NCBI RefSeq assembly: GCF_034190915.1
Contig: NW_026947489.1
Location: 58,280,001-58,344,000, forward strand
Length of the DNA stretch: 64,000 nucleotides
From: Cavia porcellus
Lineage: Eukaryota; Chordata; Mammalia; Rodentia; Caviidae
Direction: 5' to 3'
Below the pieces are notes generated by a model. It was not told the DNA's origin, did no database searches, and saw nothing but the letters and a program-made list of their open reading frames with translations. This document shows positions 42,467 to 53,186 of this stretch, one piece after another (positions within the stretch are counted from its first letter, which is position 1; each line of letters opens with the position of its first letter). Position numbers and translations under genes: made by a program.

Positions 42467-43816
42467 TTTTTTTTTTAATTTTTATTTAAGGAGAAAAGAA
42501 AAGAAAGAAAAAAAAACAGTGAAGGGGTACAAGTTATACAGATTTACAGAAGAAAAAAATGCGCAGTAGGAAATCACTAGTTAATGGATTACATATTGCC
42601 ATCTTAGAAATAATTGTTCAAGTCACAAAATTAAAGCTTGTAGAGTGGACATTCCAACAATGATACTGCAAACAGTTCTGTTCAATGATCCAATAAAACT
42701 CTGTGATATCATTTTCTATCTTATACATTTAAATATACATGCAGTTATATAGTTTAGAGCACTTTCTTTTCCTCTCTTTTGTACAATGACTATTACACAT
42801 TTTGGGTTTCATTGCTCCCACGGTTCTTATTGCTTTTTTGGAAGAGAGTAAAACCAAATGTGACATAACAGAACAGAATCGGTCAAGTCAAAAGGGTGGA
42901 TATAATAGATAATATAAAAACATAATACAAGGTGATCAACAATGGTTACCATAATGCCTCCCGCTATTTCTAATAGAATTGCCTATATCATTAGTTGTAA
43001 TACAATTGAACAAAACCGTAAAGAATAAAACCGACAAAACCAAAACATTGGAGATATTGTAGGTCTTCAAAAGTAGATAAAAGTCAACGAGAATGGGCGT
43101 TATAATGAATCTCATTATCTTCTCAGCTGATGCCTAAACTTTCGAACCTGATACTACCCAGCAAAACAGAATAGAGGAACCTCAGTCAAAAACAAGATGG
43201 TGAGAGTAATACAGGGCTTCAAATCGAAATAATAGAGAGTCAAAGTGGGTTACTATATTATATCCTGCTATATTTTTCCCTTTAATTAAATGGATAAAAA
43301 TAAAAAAGTAAATAATGGAGTGGAGATTGAGAAAAAAGAGGGCATAACAGCGAAACAGGGCAGATCAAAACATAACCATTTAAGCAGAATAGTGTTTCAC
43401 CACCAGATAATCCTGACCCAAAAATAGTTACCATATTGACTCCCTCCCTGAAGTCCTTGAGTACAACTTCATATACTGTAGCATTAAGTATATCAAAACA
43501 ATGTAAAACCATTTAAGAGAATGACAGCATTATAGAGTATTTAGAATCGACTAACAGAAAATGAACAATGGTCTCTGTATAATCTCCTTGTCTTTAAAAG
43601 GTTTTTGCTTATACTATCGTACATAACAAAATCCAATAAGATACAACCTGTTTAGACCATTGGAGACAGAAGAACAAAAGCTAGATGAGACTTCAAAACA
43701 AGATGGTACTAAATCAGCATTACCTATTAAGATGTCATTTTCTCCAAAAAAAGCTGTTCCTATCATCCAATCTTCTCTGTCTCACTTCTGTTGAGCTCTT
43801 TTTCTGTCAGTAGCTG

Positions 43817-44869
43817 TCAGTTTATCTTCTTCATTTTGTTCTCTGCTCCATTCGTTGTGGCCTCCCCGCCACTATTTCTGGGTTCTTTGTATTTTTCTTT
43901 TTTTAGAATATACTGCAATACTTTCTGTAGGGTTGAATTGGTGGTTGCAAATTCCCCCAGTTCCTCTTTATCCTGGAAGCACCTCGTTTTTCCATCAATT
44001 TCCAGGGACAGTTGTGCAGGATATCTCAATCTTGGCTGGAGATTATTATCTTTCAAAGCTTGAATTATTTCTCCCCATGCTCTTCGTGATTTGATGGTTT
44101 GTGAAGAGAAATCTGCTGTAATTCTGATGGGTATTCCCTTGTAAGTGATCTGTTTCTTGTCTCTGACAGCTTTTAATATTCTGTTCTTGTATTGAATTTC
44201 TGGAATTTTTATTATTATATGCCTGGGTGTTTCTCTGTTAGGGTTGTAGGTAGCTGGGGTCCTGTATGCCTCATACATCTGAGTATCTTTACCTTTTGCT
44301 AAATTAGGAAAATTCTCCTGGATTATTTCTGTGAGTAGCATTTGTAGTTCACTTGTTTGTGTCCCTACTTCTTCTTTTATGTTCTTAATCCTTAAGTTAT
44401 GGCTCCTCTTATCATCTTCTTGTCTTTGTATTATTGCTGTTTGTTTCTTTGTTATTTTTAAGAAGTTTTTCATTTCATTCTCCCATGTTTCAAGTCTGCC
44501 CTCCAATTCAGATAGTCTGTCCTTAGTTTCTTTCAAGCTGTTATGCCAGTCTTGGATAGACTTCTTAATTTCTTGATAGTCCCTTTGGACCTGCTTCACA
44601 TACTCAATGCTTTCTCTGTTTTCTCCATCAAGCAATTCTCCCCTCTTTTTCTGTTCTTCCATTCCACCATCTGCTTTTTCCTGGGTGGTGCTTAGCATTT
44701 CTCTAACTATTCTGCATATTTCTAGCTTCAGGTCATTGATAACTTCATTCCTGAATTGGTCTATGAGGCTCTCTATATGGCGCTTAATGTATATTGGTGC
44801 GGTGTCCACTATTGCCTGATTCTCAGGATTGGGGGCCGAGGAGCCTTTTTTGTTGCTTCCCTTCCCCAT
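43817..44869 (-). CDS. HAL1 ORF1 protein, copy 4, intact
   Basis: A 350-residue ORF1 protein with no interruption: basic N terminus MGKGSNKK, heptad-rich coiled coil at about 85-155, RRM at about 157-247 (HNLRIKNI, PRHIIIK, RILKAVRDKK) and C-terminal domain at about 250-325 (RRAW, QPRLRYPAQLS). It differs from copy 1 at about 25 positions scattered mainly over the N terminus and coiled coil (for example SEKQ to PENQ, SIEDW to SIQDW, VIWE to TWE), while the RRM and C-terminal domain are nearly the same. The pattern of change fits selection on the RNA-binding part or simple subfamily divergence. It is followed by non-coding 3'UTR, not ORF2. Confidence 0.92.
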   Translation of the reverse strand: MGKGSNKKGSSAPNPENQAIVDTAPIYIKRHIESLIDQFRNEVINDLKLEICRIVREMLSTTQEKADGGMEEQKKRGELLDGENRESIEYVKQVQRDYQEIKKSIQDWHNSLKETKDRLSELEGRLETWENEMKNFLKITKKQTAIIQRQEDDKRSHNLRIKNIKEEVGTQTSELQMLLTEIIQENFPNLAKGKDTQMYEAYRTPATYNPNRETPRHIIIKIPEIQYKNRILKAVRDKKQITYKGIPIRITADFSSQTIKSRRAWGEIIQALKDNNLQPRLRYPAQLSLEIDGKTRCFQDKEELGEFATTNSTLQKVLQYILKKEKYKEPRNSGGEATTNGAENKMKKIN

Positions 44870-45626
44870 ATTTTCTGTTCCTTATAAAATGCAAGCTTAC
44901 ATGGGAGGCCCGGCTTCCCTGCCTGTCAGCCACAGCCTGATCAAATTGCGCTGGCTAGTTGTTCCCGCCCACCGCTGCGCACCAGGGAGTCGCGGAGGAG
45001 GCAGCCTACGCGGGAGTCAGTCGCTCCTCCGGGCCACCGTCCAGCTCTGGGATCTGGGTTAGGCCAGCCTAGGGAGTCCGCCAGCAGCGTCACTCAGGCC
45101 AGGCACTTTTCACCAATCCCGTCCGAGAGGGGAATGTGTGGCTGGAGTTGCCATCGCGCCCTGCTCTTACAGGACTGTCTGAGCCCAGAAAAACCTCCGC
45201 TGGAGTCAAACTGTGGTAGGGGGTCAGTTTCTCGCTCACCTCGCCACCAGTCAGTTTTAGTGTACGCCTCCTTGTCCGTCCTGTTTCCGACTCCGTTCGC
45301 AGACTCCCGTTCCCAGAGCTCGGCGTGTCTCTCCTTGCCGAGCCGCTGTGGAGGCAGCCAGCCGCCGGGCGGCGGGAAACCCAAATCGCGGTTTCCAATG
45401 GCGCGGGGTCGAGCCTCTACACCAAGTCTTTTCTGTTCCTATTTTAGTGCCAGGACTGTATTCTAAGTTGGATTCTCTCAGCCCAGTTCGTTCCTGAGTC
45501 AGCAGAGCATATCTCTACTCGTTCGTATCTCCTTAGTCCGCATCATTCCTGGCCTCTGAGCCGAGCCTTTCAGAGAGCCTTCAGTAGTTGCTGTTGTCTG
45601 TCCGCCATGTTCTCCCCTGCTTCAGC
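44870..45626 (-). promoter_or_regulatory. HAL1 copy 4 5'UTR
   Basis: CpG-rich 5'UTR with the YY1-like core 'ccgccat' at 45602-45608. The ETS-like opening of the other copies is replaced. Confidence 0.58.
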
Positions 45627-45642
45627 AACCTCCATTGTTCTT
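45627..45642 (-). repeat. Target-site duplication of HAL1 copy 4 (5' side)
   Basis: Exact 16-bp match to 42451-42466. Confidence 0.92.
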
Positions 45643-46639
45643 AAAATTCCTTCTTTGATTTTAGAGAACATGAACTCTTACTGGACATATAGTAGTCTGG
45701 GTGTTTCATTCCCCTATATCAATTACAGGTTTATAAATATGCACTGTATGTCATATGTTAATTAAGATCAGAGTGAATTCTAGGATGAGCATGCATGTTG
45801 AGAAACCCTGAGATCACACAGAGCCCTGTCAATCATTTATGTCAATCACAGAGATGTAGGAGGAAGCACCTAAGTGGGGAGGTGCCAGGCCTTTCATCTA
45901 AACACTGGCTTTGCTTAGGTGTTTCTGCCACCTCGAGGTGCTGTGCCTTTTCTGTAACCCAGCACCATTTTTGTCTTTGCTGTATCTTTTGGCATGTTGG
46001 CATGGATTTTCCCTGAGCACAACTTCCTGTGATCCTCAATAAATGTGGCTGCTCATTACTTACTACTGTGTGGACACCTGCCAGTTCTTCCTTCGTTGTA
46101 CACAGGATCCTGGTTTCTATCATCCTGTTATGCAGCAACACTATCACTCCGGTGATGAGTACTGGTGGGGAACCTTTGCATCTGGAGAAGGAAGAGTGTT
46201 AGTAACGGTGGTGTGAGGAAACACCCAAAGATCCAGGCCGTGGGAGAGAGCAGATTTTATTCCACTACATACAGACAGGCTGAGTGATATCAGCAGCTAT
46301 CTGGAGGAGAGGCTAAGAATGTATAGGATTGGGGCCACAGTTTCAAAGAACCTGGATGGAATGTTTGAAGTCAAAACTGCATGGCCACTCAGCACAGGTG
46401 TGTAGACAGGCTGACATCAGGAGGACCACAGGGCTGGTCCTAAATTTCTTTAGGGTCTTTGCTTCTTGTGGAGAGCAGGCTATCATTTATTACAGCATGA
46501 AGTTCTCTCTCAGGTCCTGCTTGACAGAGTGCAGGAGCCTTTTACCCCAGTGTAGGGGCTCAGAGCGTTGGAGAACTTCACTGCTGGGAGTAGGACAGGT
46601 CCACCAGGAAGGCCCTATCCTGGTGATGAGTTCATATCT
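45643..46639. other. Mostly unassigned; possible LTR remnants
   Basis: 'cctcaataaatgtggctgctc' (about 46035) followed by a short tail to 'tatgcagcaaca' resembles the R/U5 part of an ERV LTR. The rest shows no recognisable element or exon. Confidence 0.35.
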
Positions 46640-46920
46640 TAATGTGCTATTGGGAGGTGGGGTCTGATGGGAAGAGGTGGGTCACTCATGTGCATATCTG
46701 TGAGGGTCTATTTCCTTCTCCTGCTCCTTCTTTCTCTTCTGTTTTCAGTCTGTCCTGAACTGAGCAGCCTTCCTTTGCCAGGCCCTTCCATCACGCTGTT
46801 TCTGTCTTACAGCCAGCTGACCATTGACTGAACCCCCTAACCAGTAAGCCAAACTAAACCACTCTTCCTATGAAGTTATGGGAGTGGGATATTTGTCCCA
46901 GTGATAGAAAGCATATAGTG
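46640..46920 (+). repeat. MaLR-type LTR, 3' part
   Basis: 'gctattgggaggtggggtctgatggg', 'gtaagccaaactaaaccactc' and 'gatatttgtcccagtgatagaaagca' mark a plus-strand MaLR LTR. Confidence 0.6.
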
Positions 46921-47494
46921 AAGCATAAATGAACAAGAAATAATAGCATACTACTAAGGAATCAAACAAGTTCAAATGTGACACATATGGGTATCTAAAA
47001 TAGTCATTAACAGCATAGTCAAGTCCCTGGAGAAAATGTGATCCATGAGCCTGACCAAGGAGATAATCGCAGTAGAAAGATGGATACTTCAGGAAAGAAT
47101 CAGATGGAAATGGTCAAGGGCTGGTTGGCAGGCTTGAAACAGCCAATGGAGAGATGAGGGAGGTTCACAGAGGTCAGTAATCCAGCTGAGACAGAGAGAA
47201 AACAGGGTAGAGTGGTCAGGATTTGGAACACTATGAACCAGCATGAGAGATGTGTAACTAGACTCTCAGGGTGAAGGAAATTGAGAAAGTGGGGCAGAAA
47301 ACATCTTTGAAGAGATAATGGCGGAGAATTTCCCAGACTAGCAGTGGACACCAAATCACAGATCCAACAAGCTATGAGAAAACCACACAGAGTAGATACA
47401 CAAAACCCACACCAAACAGCATGTTCAAACTGCTGCAGACCAAGACAAAGAAACCCTGAATGCAGACAGAGAAACAGAGACTTGTTGCACACGT

Positions 47495-47920
47495 ACACAT
47501 CACAGCGGATCTCTTGGGACCGAATCATCTTCCCCCCATGTACATATGTTGAAGCCCTGACCCTGAGTGACCATGTGCAGATGTGGGCCTTACAGAAGGA
47601 CGAAAGGAGTGATTGAGGCTGAATGGTAGGACCCTGACTCCACAGAATGGGTGTTCTCACAAGAAGAGGAAGAGACAGCTCCTCTTGTGTGCACAGGGGG
47701 AGACTGTCAGATGATGCAGAGGCCAGGCTGTCCTCTGCATGTCAGCAAGAGAGACCTCGCTGTGCAGTCAGTGCTTTGATCAACCTCACAGAGTCCAGAG
47801 CAGACTGACACTGGTGCGAGCCGGAAGGTCAAGGAGTGGCTGCTAAGTCGTGATAACTGGCAAACTTCACCTGCCAACACAGTGTTCTCTACCTTGCAAA
47901 ACTATGTCCCAAGACTGAAG
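47495..47920 (+). repeat. MLT1-type LTR
   Basis: 'gttgaagccctgaccctgagtgacc', 'agatgtgggccttacagaagg' and 'cctgactccacagaatgggtgttct' followed by 'gcaagagagacctcgctgtg' fit an MLT1 LTR on the plus strand. Confidence 0.6.
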
Positions 47921-47953
47921 GGGAAATGGACTCAGGCAGAAACTCAGGCATTT

Positions 47954-48052
47954 AGTACAAGAATTTTTTTATACTGGGATTAAACTCATAACCTTGTGCT
48001 TGCCAGGCAGGTGTTTATACCGTTAAGTTAAATTCCTGGCCCAGTACAAGAA
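47954..48052 (-). repeat. ID-like SINE, diverged, with short target duplication
   Basis: 'atactgggattaaactcataac', 'gcttgccaggcaggtgtttat' and 'aagttaaattcctggccc' mark an old copy. 'agtacaagaa' flanks it at 47954-47963 and 48043-48052. Confidence 0.8.
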
Positions 48053-48259
48053 ATGTTGAAGGACATTCTTTAGGCAGAAGTGACAGCATTTTAGATAGAA
48101 ATCCAGGTCTATAATAATAAACAAAAAATGTTGCAAATGCCATAAAGGAAGGCACATATAAAATTCACTTTTCTTATTTTTAACCTCTCTGAAGGATTGC
48201 TCAGTGTCTAAAGCAAGCATAATACTAATGAGCTGTTTGTTCACAGTATCTGCCTTACA

Positions 48260-50030
48260 GGCTGAGAGGCCCAACTCCAGCAAGGGTGGGTGGATGCTGA
48301 GCTGGGGTGCGGATCTTTATTTCCATTCAGGCACAGAGCTTTCTAGCTAAGCTGATGGTGTCCCAGGTCTCAGAGCTCTCAGATCCCACCGGGGTCTGGA
48401 GCAGTCACCATTCAGATGGCAAACTGGGTTAAAGACATGAGGTGGTTGGAGGGGATGCTGGGACATTATTCCTGAGGTGCTTTACAGATTCAAATATAAG
48501 TAGCTGGATCTATATCCAGAATGCCTGCCTCCCTCCTCTGCCCTCCTCTGTCCGCCTCATCCTCTGCCTCCTTCTCCATCCCCTCTCCCCTCTCCTTTTC
48601 AGTAGCTGATATCTATTTACCCTGTTCTGATCCTCTGTGTCAAGCCTAGGAATCCTTGACCAGCAGAAGAATCCACAGCAGGTATAAACTTGGAGCATAA
48701 ACCAATGTGAGGACAACTCAAAAAGCCTTAATAAGTGTAGCAATTTTTGTGCCACTTGAAAAAGCTGAAGACAAGTGAACCATTGGCCTCTGAAGATGCC
48801 TGAGGTGTTGGACGTGAATTTGGTGTGTAGATGGGTCTCACAAGCAGGACAGTCTCTGGAAAGTCCTTTAGTAACTCTGGCTCCCAGTACACTGTGTTTC
48901 AGTCAGTCATGAAGTACCCTTTCCTGTGAAGTTTGGTTGGAGTTCAGGGTTAGGGAAGTGGGGCTGGCATCTTTTTGCCATCCTCCTGTGAGGTTATTGG
49001 GTTCCCAGGACACAGAATACAAGGTCATTTCCTTGAGAATCAGTTGGTTCAGTTACAAGTACTGTCATCCTTTATAAGGTATTGTCCTTGTTAATCATCT
49101 TAATGTAGGGCACTGATTCTAAAATTCTAAACACATTTTGCCTTAGGACACTGCAAGAACAGATATCAGATGCGTATATGATCTCTAATAACAACTTAAG
49201 ACTCTTCCAGTCTGGCCAACACTTAGCAGAGTTTTGCTCTCATGGTACCAAAGGGAAAGATCATCTTCTCTCCAAATTTCTCTAAGTCCATTCTAAATAT
49301 TCTTCTCTCCAAATTTCTCTTCTCTAAGTTCATTCTAAATATTTCAGCTAGACATCGTCACAAGTTCATGATTACTGGAAAGTTCAAAAGACATTGCCAT
49401 GTTCCTTCTGGGTTGTCAGATTCTTCTAGATGTATCACTCCCAAAAGACCTGACTAGTTCCCCAACTCTGACTCCAGTATGCACACCTCTGCACTTGTTT
49501 GCTCAGAAGGATTTGGGGCTTGAGATTAGCAGCCTTGTTGTTATCCAGCCCAATTCCTTGCCACCATCTACGTACCAGTGCTGGGAATGGGGAGAGGGGA
49601 TGGGCTTGTCTTCTCTGGTCCCCATGCAATGGCTCAGGATTAAGAGAAAAACACTCTGAGTGAGCTCAAGAGCCACTCTGACCCAGGTCTCAAAGTGCAA
49701 CAGTATCTCTTATGGGCCATGGGAACCATCCATCCCATTGGCATGGTTTCCTGCCCTCAATGGACGTGTAAGTTCCACGTTCCTGAGCCCAGGGAAGCTC
49801 TATGCTCCCCATTCAGGGAGCTTAACTTACTCTAAAATCTGCAGGAAATGGTGTGAGTATTGTCACCAACATCCTGCTTCACTCAAGTCCCCAAAGAAGA
49901 GAGCTGGAGCATCGGCCATGGTCAGGATTGATCAGAGAGACAGTGAGGATTCCCTCTTTGTTCCTACCTGCTGTAACCCATCCTCTGGCGACATCCTGTA
50001 GCAGCATTTTCTCTGCTGTCCTCTGAGATG
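48260..50030. other. Unassigned sequence
   Basis: No element or exon recognised. A local tandem duplication of about 36-41 bp ('cttctctccaaatttctct...cattctaaatat') lies at about 49266-49342. Confidence 0.4.
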
Positions 50031-50039
50031 CTGTGGTGG

Positions 50040-50550
50040 ACTTTAGGGGGCTGTGAATTTCTGAGAATCTCATGAAATTTTGTGAGGTTCCATGTGTTTG
50101 AGGGGGTGCCGGGTTCTAGAGAGAGTTGGACTAGGATAACAGTATCTCCAGAGAATGAAGAAGGCATGATATTGGTGTTTCCAAAGGTTCCTATGTTGGG
50201 AGCTGATGGATGGCAGTGTGGAACCTGGAAGAGGGGAGGCTGGCAGGAGGCCCTCAGGTCTGTGGGAAAACTTTGTGGCAAGGGTGAATGCAGCCTTCAT
50301 GGGACACTAAGCTCTTGGGTGGTTGAAGCCTGAGCCTCATCCCTGAGTGGCTTCCTGTCTGCTGATGGGATTGCTCCCTTTCACACACGCCTGTTCATCA
50401 GGGCTAAGCTGACACTGATGTCAAGGCTGACACCAGGCTGACACTGATGTCAAGCTTTGACTCTAGAACTCTGAGTGCCTTCTCTTCAACAGTAGCTGCC
50501 TTGGGTATTTTGTCACAGTAATACCAAACAGACTAACACAGCCTTGGAAG
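50040..50550 (+). repeat. Possible MaLR-type LTR
   Basis: The end 'ttgggtattttgtcacagtaataccaaacagactaacaca' (about 50500-50540) is the typical MaLR 3' terminus. The 5' part is unclear. A 'gctgacactgatgtcaag' word is repeated at about 50408 and 50440. Confidence 0.5.
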
Positions 50551-51539
50551 TCAGGGCCTCATTCTGGATTCTGTCTGCTGAAGCAGTGCTGAGTCCTGCC
50601 CAAGTTAGAAGCTGCCTCTTGATGGAGAGGGGCAAGATTCTGAAGAACACCAAGACTAGAAATATTGCTCTATTGTTTTTTGAAAATGCATCCCCCTCCC
50701 TTGTTTTTCAGTCCAGATAATTCTCCATATCTGTGTTCAATTCTGTACCTCGCCTCTCCTTGGCCTTTGCTGTCCTCCTTCTGCTGACCGGTTCAGGATG
50801 AATGGGGTTGTAATTCTTTACACTTTGTGTCCCAACAAAGTAATAAAAGGTGACAACATCAACCCGATAGGCCCTGTTGGGGGACGCCAAAGCCAAGAGA
50901 AATGTCTGTAATGTCTGAGCTTTCCAGATTTCCCCCTTTTGTTGGCAAAAATAGTTAGATTTAAAGACTTGTAGTTAGCAGTGAGATTTAAGATGTTTGC
51001 TCACACAAATCACAAACCACAGGTCTTCTTGGGTTAACCAGGACAAATTTATGATGGAGAAATTATTATTTCTAAAAAAAGACTGTGAGATGAGGAAAGA
51101 CTTCTCTTAGCTGTAGGGCAATTTTTCCTCTTGAAATTTTAAGTTTCTTGTCGAGGTGAAAGGTGCTGCTGGTGACCTTGTTTATGACCAAGAAAGCAAT
51201 ATATTTGCAAAGCAAAGTTCCTCCTAGGAAGTTAGTCTGGCCCTGACTTTTGTTGCAAAGCTGCTTTGATTTATCCACAAGTCAAACTTTCCCGACAGAA
51301 GGGATGATTAAACTCGCCAGTGACTGAAATATGATACAGGCTGTTCTGATTGGTGCAGCCACATGAGTGGGACAGAACCTCTCCACCAGGGCCTGGTGAC
51401 CCTGGGCCAGGTGTTCTGAGAAAATTTATAGGATGAATGGAAAAACAAAGAAGATCGATGGAAACAGAAACAATAAATCCCTATTCTGCAACCTCTGAAA
51501 GTCAGGGTTGGAAGGAAACTCTGAGATAAAAACAACTGC
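50551..51539. other. Unassigned sequence
   Basis: No recognisable exon or repeat. Confidence 0.4.
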
Positions 51540-51675
51540 CTTGCACAGGCCTGTAATCCTAGCACTTGGGAGTTGAGGCAGAAAGATCACTGTGAGCTTG
51601 AGGCCAGCCTGGGCTACACAGCGAGTTCAAGGCCAGCTTGAACTGCACAGTGAAACTGTCTTAAAAAAAAAAAAA
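51540..51675 (+). repeat. B1-like SINE, plus strand
   Basis: 'ggcctgtaatcctagcacttgggag', 'gaggccagcctgggctacac' and 'aaggccagcttgaactgcacag' followed by an A-run of 13 form a forward B1 with the internal duplication. Confidence 0.88.
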
Positions 51676-51742
51676 GCCAAAAAACAAATGCAAACAGAAA
51701 ACTGCCTCCCCCAAATTTTTATAAATGCTTCTGTAAAACATT

Positions 51743-51882
51743 CTGTAAAGTCATTCTTTTTTTTTTTTTTTTGGTCTTTTTTCATTTTTATCGGTACCAG
51801 GGATCGAACTCACGACTGCCTGCTTACAAGGCAGGCGCTTATGCCGCTGAGCTAAATCCCCAGCCCCTGTAAAGTCATTCTT
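51743..51882 (-). repeat. Young ID-like SINE with 16-bp target duplication
   Basis: Body 51759-51866: T-run, 'tatcggtaccagggatcgaac', the arm 'gcctgcttacaaggcaggcgc' and 'gctaaatccccagcccc'. 'ctgtaaagtcattctt' lies at 51743-51758 and 51867-51882. Confidence 0.93.
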
Positions 51883-52084
51883 AAATTTGCTTAAAAAATG
51901 AAGCACTAGCTATGGAGATGGAAAAGTAATGGTAGTTACTGGAAGAAATATGGCTAGGTAAGTAAACACATTCATTTAGCAAACTCTGCTGAGCACTGCT
52001 AACATTAGTAAGTATCATACATACCTGCAAACAGTGTTCTTAGCCCTTGAAAGTCCTCGATCTCTTTGTGTAGTGCGATTGGTT

Positions 52085-52655
52085 CTGTCAGGTTCCTGGT
52101 CATATTCAAGCCCTAATTGCTAGACCTGTGCTTGTTGTCTTATGTTGCAGAAGGCACTTTGCAGGTGTGTTTAAGCTATCGGTCTTGAGCTGGGGACATT
52201 ACCTTGCAATTTTTTTTTCTCTTTGAGATAGGGTTTCACTATGCAGTTCAGGCTGGCCTTGAATTCACTTTGTAGCCCAGGCTGGCTTTAGCCTCCGAAG
52301 TGCTGAGATTATAGGTGGGCGCCAATGCCCGGCTTGATGACCATGAATTTTGTAGATGGGCCCTCAATACAAATACAAGTGTCCTTGTAAGGGGAACACA
52401 AGGAGATCTGGGGACAGAAGGGAAAGCCATGCATTAAACACAGCCAGATGCTCCACTGCTGGCTTTGAAGATAAAGGAAGAAACCATGAGCCAAAGATTG
52501 CAAGGAATGCAAGTCTGGAAGTAGGAGAGAGATGACAGGTTCTAGACCAGGGATGCTGGTGCAGACTTGCAAGCCCCAGAGAGATAGGAGAATAAATTTG
52601 TGTTGTTTTAAGCCACCGAGTTTGAGGTAATGCATTGTAGCAGAAAACAGATACA
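52085..52655 (+). repeat. MLT1-type LTR interrupted by a B1
   Basis: 'agggatgctggtgcagacttgc', 'ataaatttgtgttgttttaagccac' and 'gagtttgaggtaatgcattgtagc' give the MLT1 3' end. 'gggacattaccttg' and 'gggccctcaatacaaatacaagtgtccttgtaag' give its 5' half. The B1 at 52205-52337 splits them. Confidence 0.65.
52205..52337 (-). repeat. B1-like SINE
   Basis: 'tttgagatagggtttcactatg', two 'caggctgg' blocks and 'gcgccaatgcccggctt' mark a reverse-complement B1. Confidence 0.85.
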
Positions 52656-53186
52656 GGAGTTGGCAGATATCCTTTGAGATATAATTTTAATGAATGCCCA
52701 GCTGCCTTTCAGGAAATGGCTAAAGGTCACTTGTAATGAGTGAGGACTTTCCATGGTTTATTTCTTTGGCTTTAGGATTTGTTCAACAGCTGGCAATTAA
52801 AGGCCTGTGAGGAGGAGTGATTTTGACGTCTTTGTCATTGTGTTTGCTGATGGATTTTCATAATGGTCTGAGAGAAGAAGAGACTTGCAGGAGAGTCATT
52901 TAAAGCCATTCCCCATTTTGTGACATACAGGAGGCCATAAGATTGTTTTGAAGAAAGCAAATTGAAACTTGTACCTCCAAACAATTTCGTTCTCATCGAA
53001 CGTCCACTTGGGAATGTGGAACCATTTTCCTGGCTTTGCCATTGTTTAGGAGGAAGTTAGATCTCTTCTCTTCTTAGAGCCCTTGAATGCCCTTGACAGC
53101 AGCAATTCTATCACCCAGTGAGGAACATGACTTTTACACTAATCTCAAATGGCTTCTGAAGTTCAGGGATCAGGGAGGACAGTACA
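52656..53186. other. Unassigned; conserved-looking single-copy sequence
   Basis: No repeat or exon recognised. Balanced composition and absence of repeats from about 52690 to 53060 would suit a conserved non-coding element, but this cannot be tested here. Confidence 0.3.

Larger units (their letters stand above)
42467..45626 (-). mobile_element. HAL1 copy 4: full-length with intact ORF1
   Basis: Minus-strand element of 3.16 kb: 5'UTR 45626-44870, intact ORF1 44869-43817, 3'UTR and tail to 42467 with AATAAA in the tail region. 16-bp target duplications flank it. Its 5' end reads 'gctgaagcaggggagaac' before the YY1-like core, where copies 1-3 read 'cttccggga(g/a)aa', so the ETS-like motif is absent. 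It groups with copy 3. It landed in the U5 region of an ERV LTR. Confidence 0.9.
46920..48200 (+). pseudogene. Ancient HAL1/L1ME-type ORF1 fragment, interrupted
   Basis: 46960-47490 follows an old L1ME/HAL1 ORF1 region ('gagaatttcccagactagcagtggacacc', 'atgttcaaactgctgcagacc'). The same element resumes at about 48045-48190 ('gttgaaggacattctttaggcagaag'). An MLT1 LTR (about 47495-47920) and an ID-like SINE (47964-48042) interrupt it. Heavily mutated, with no useful frame. Confidence 0.6.
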
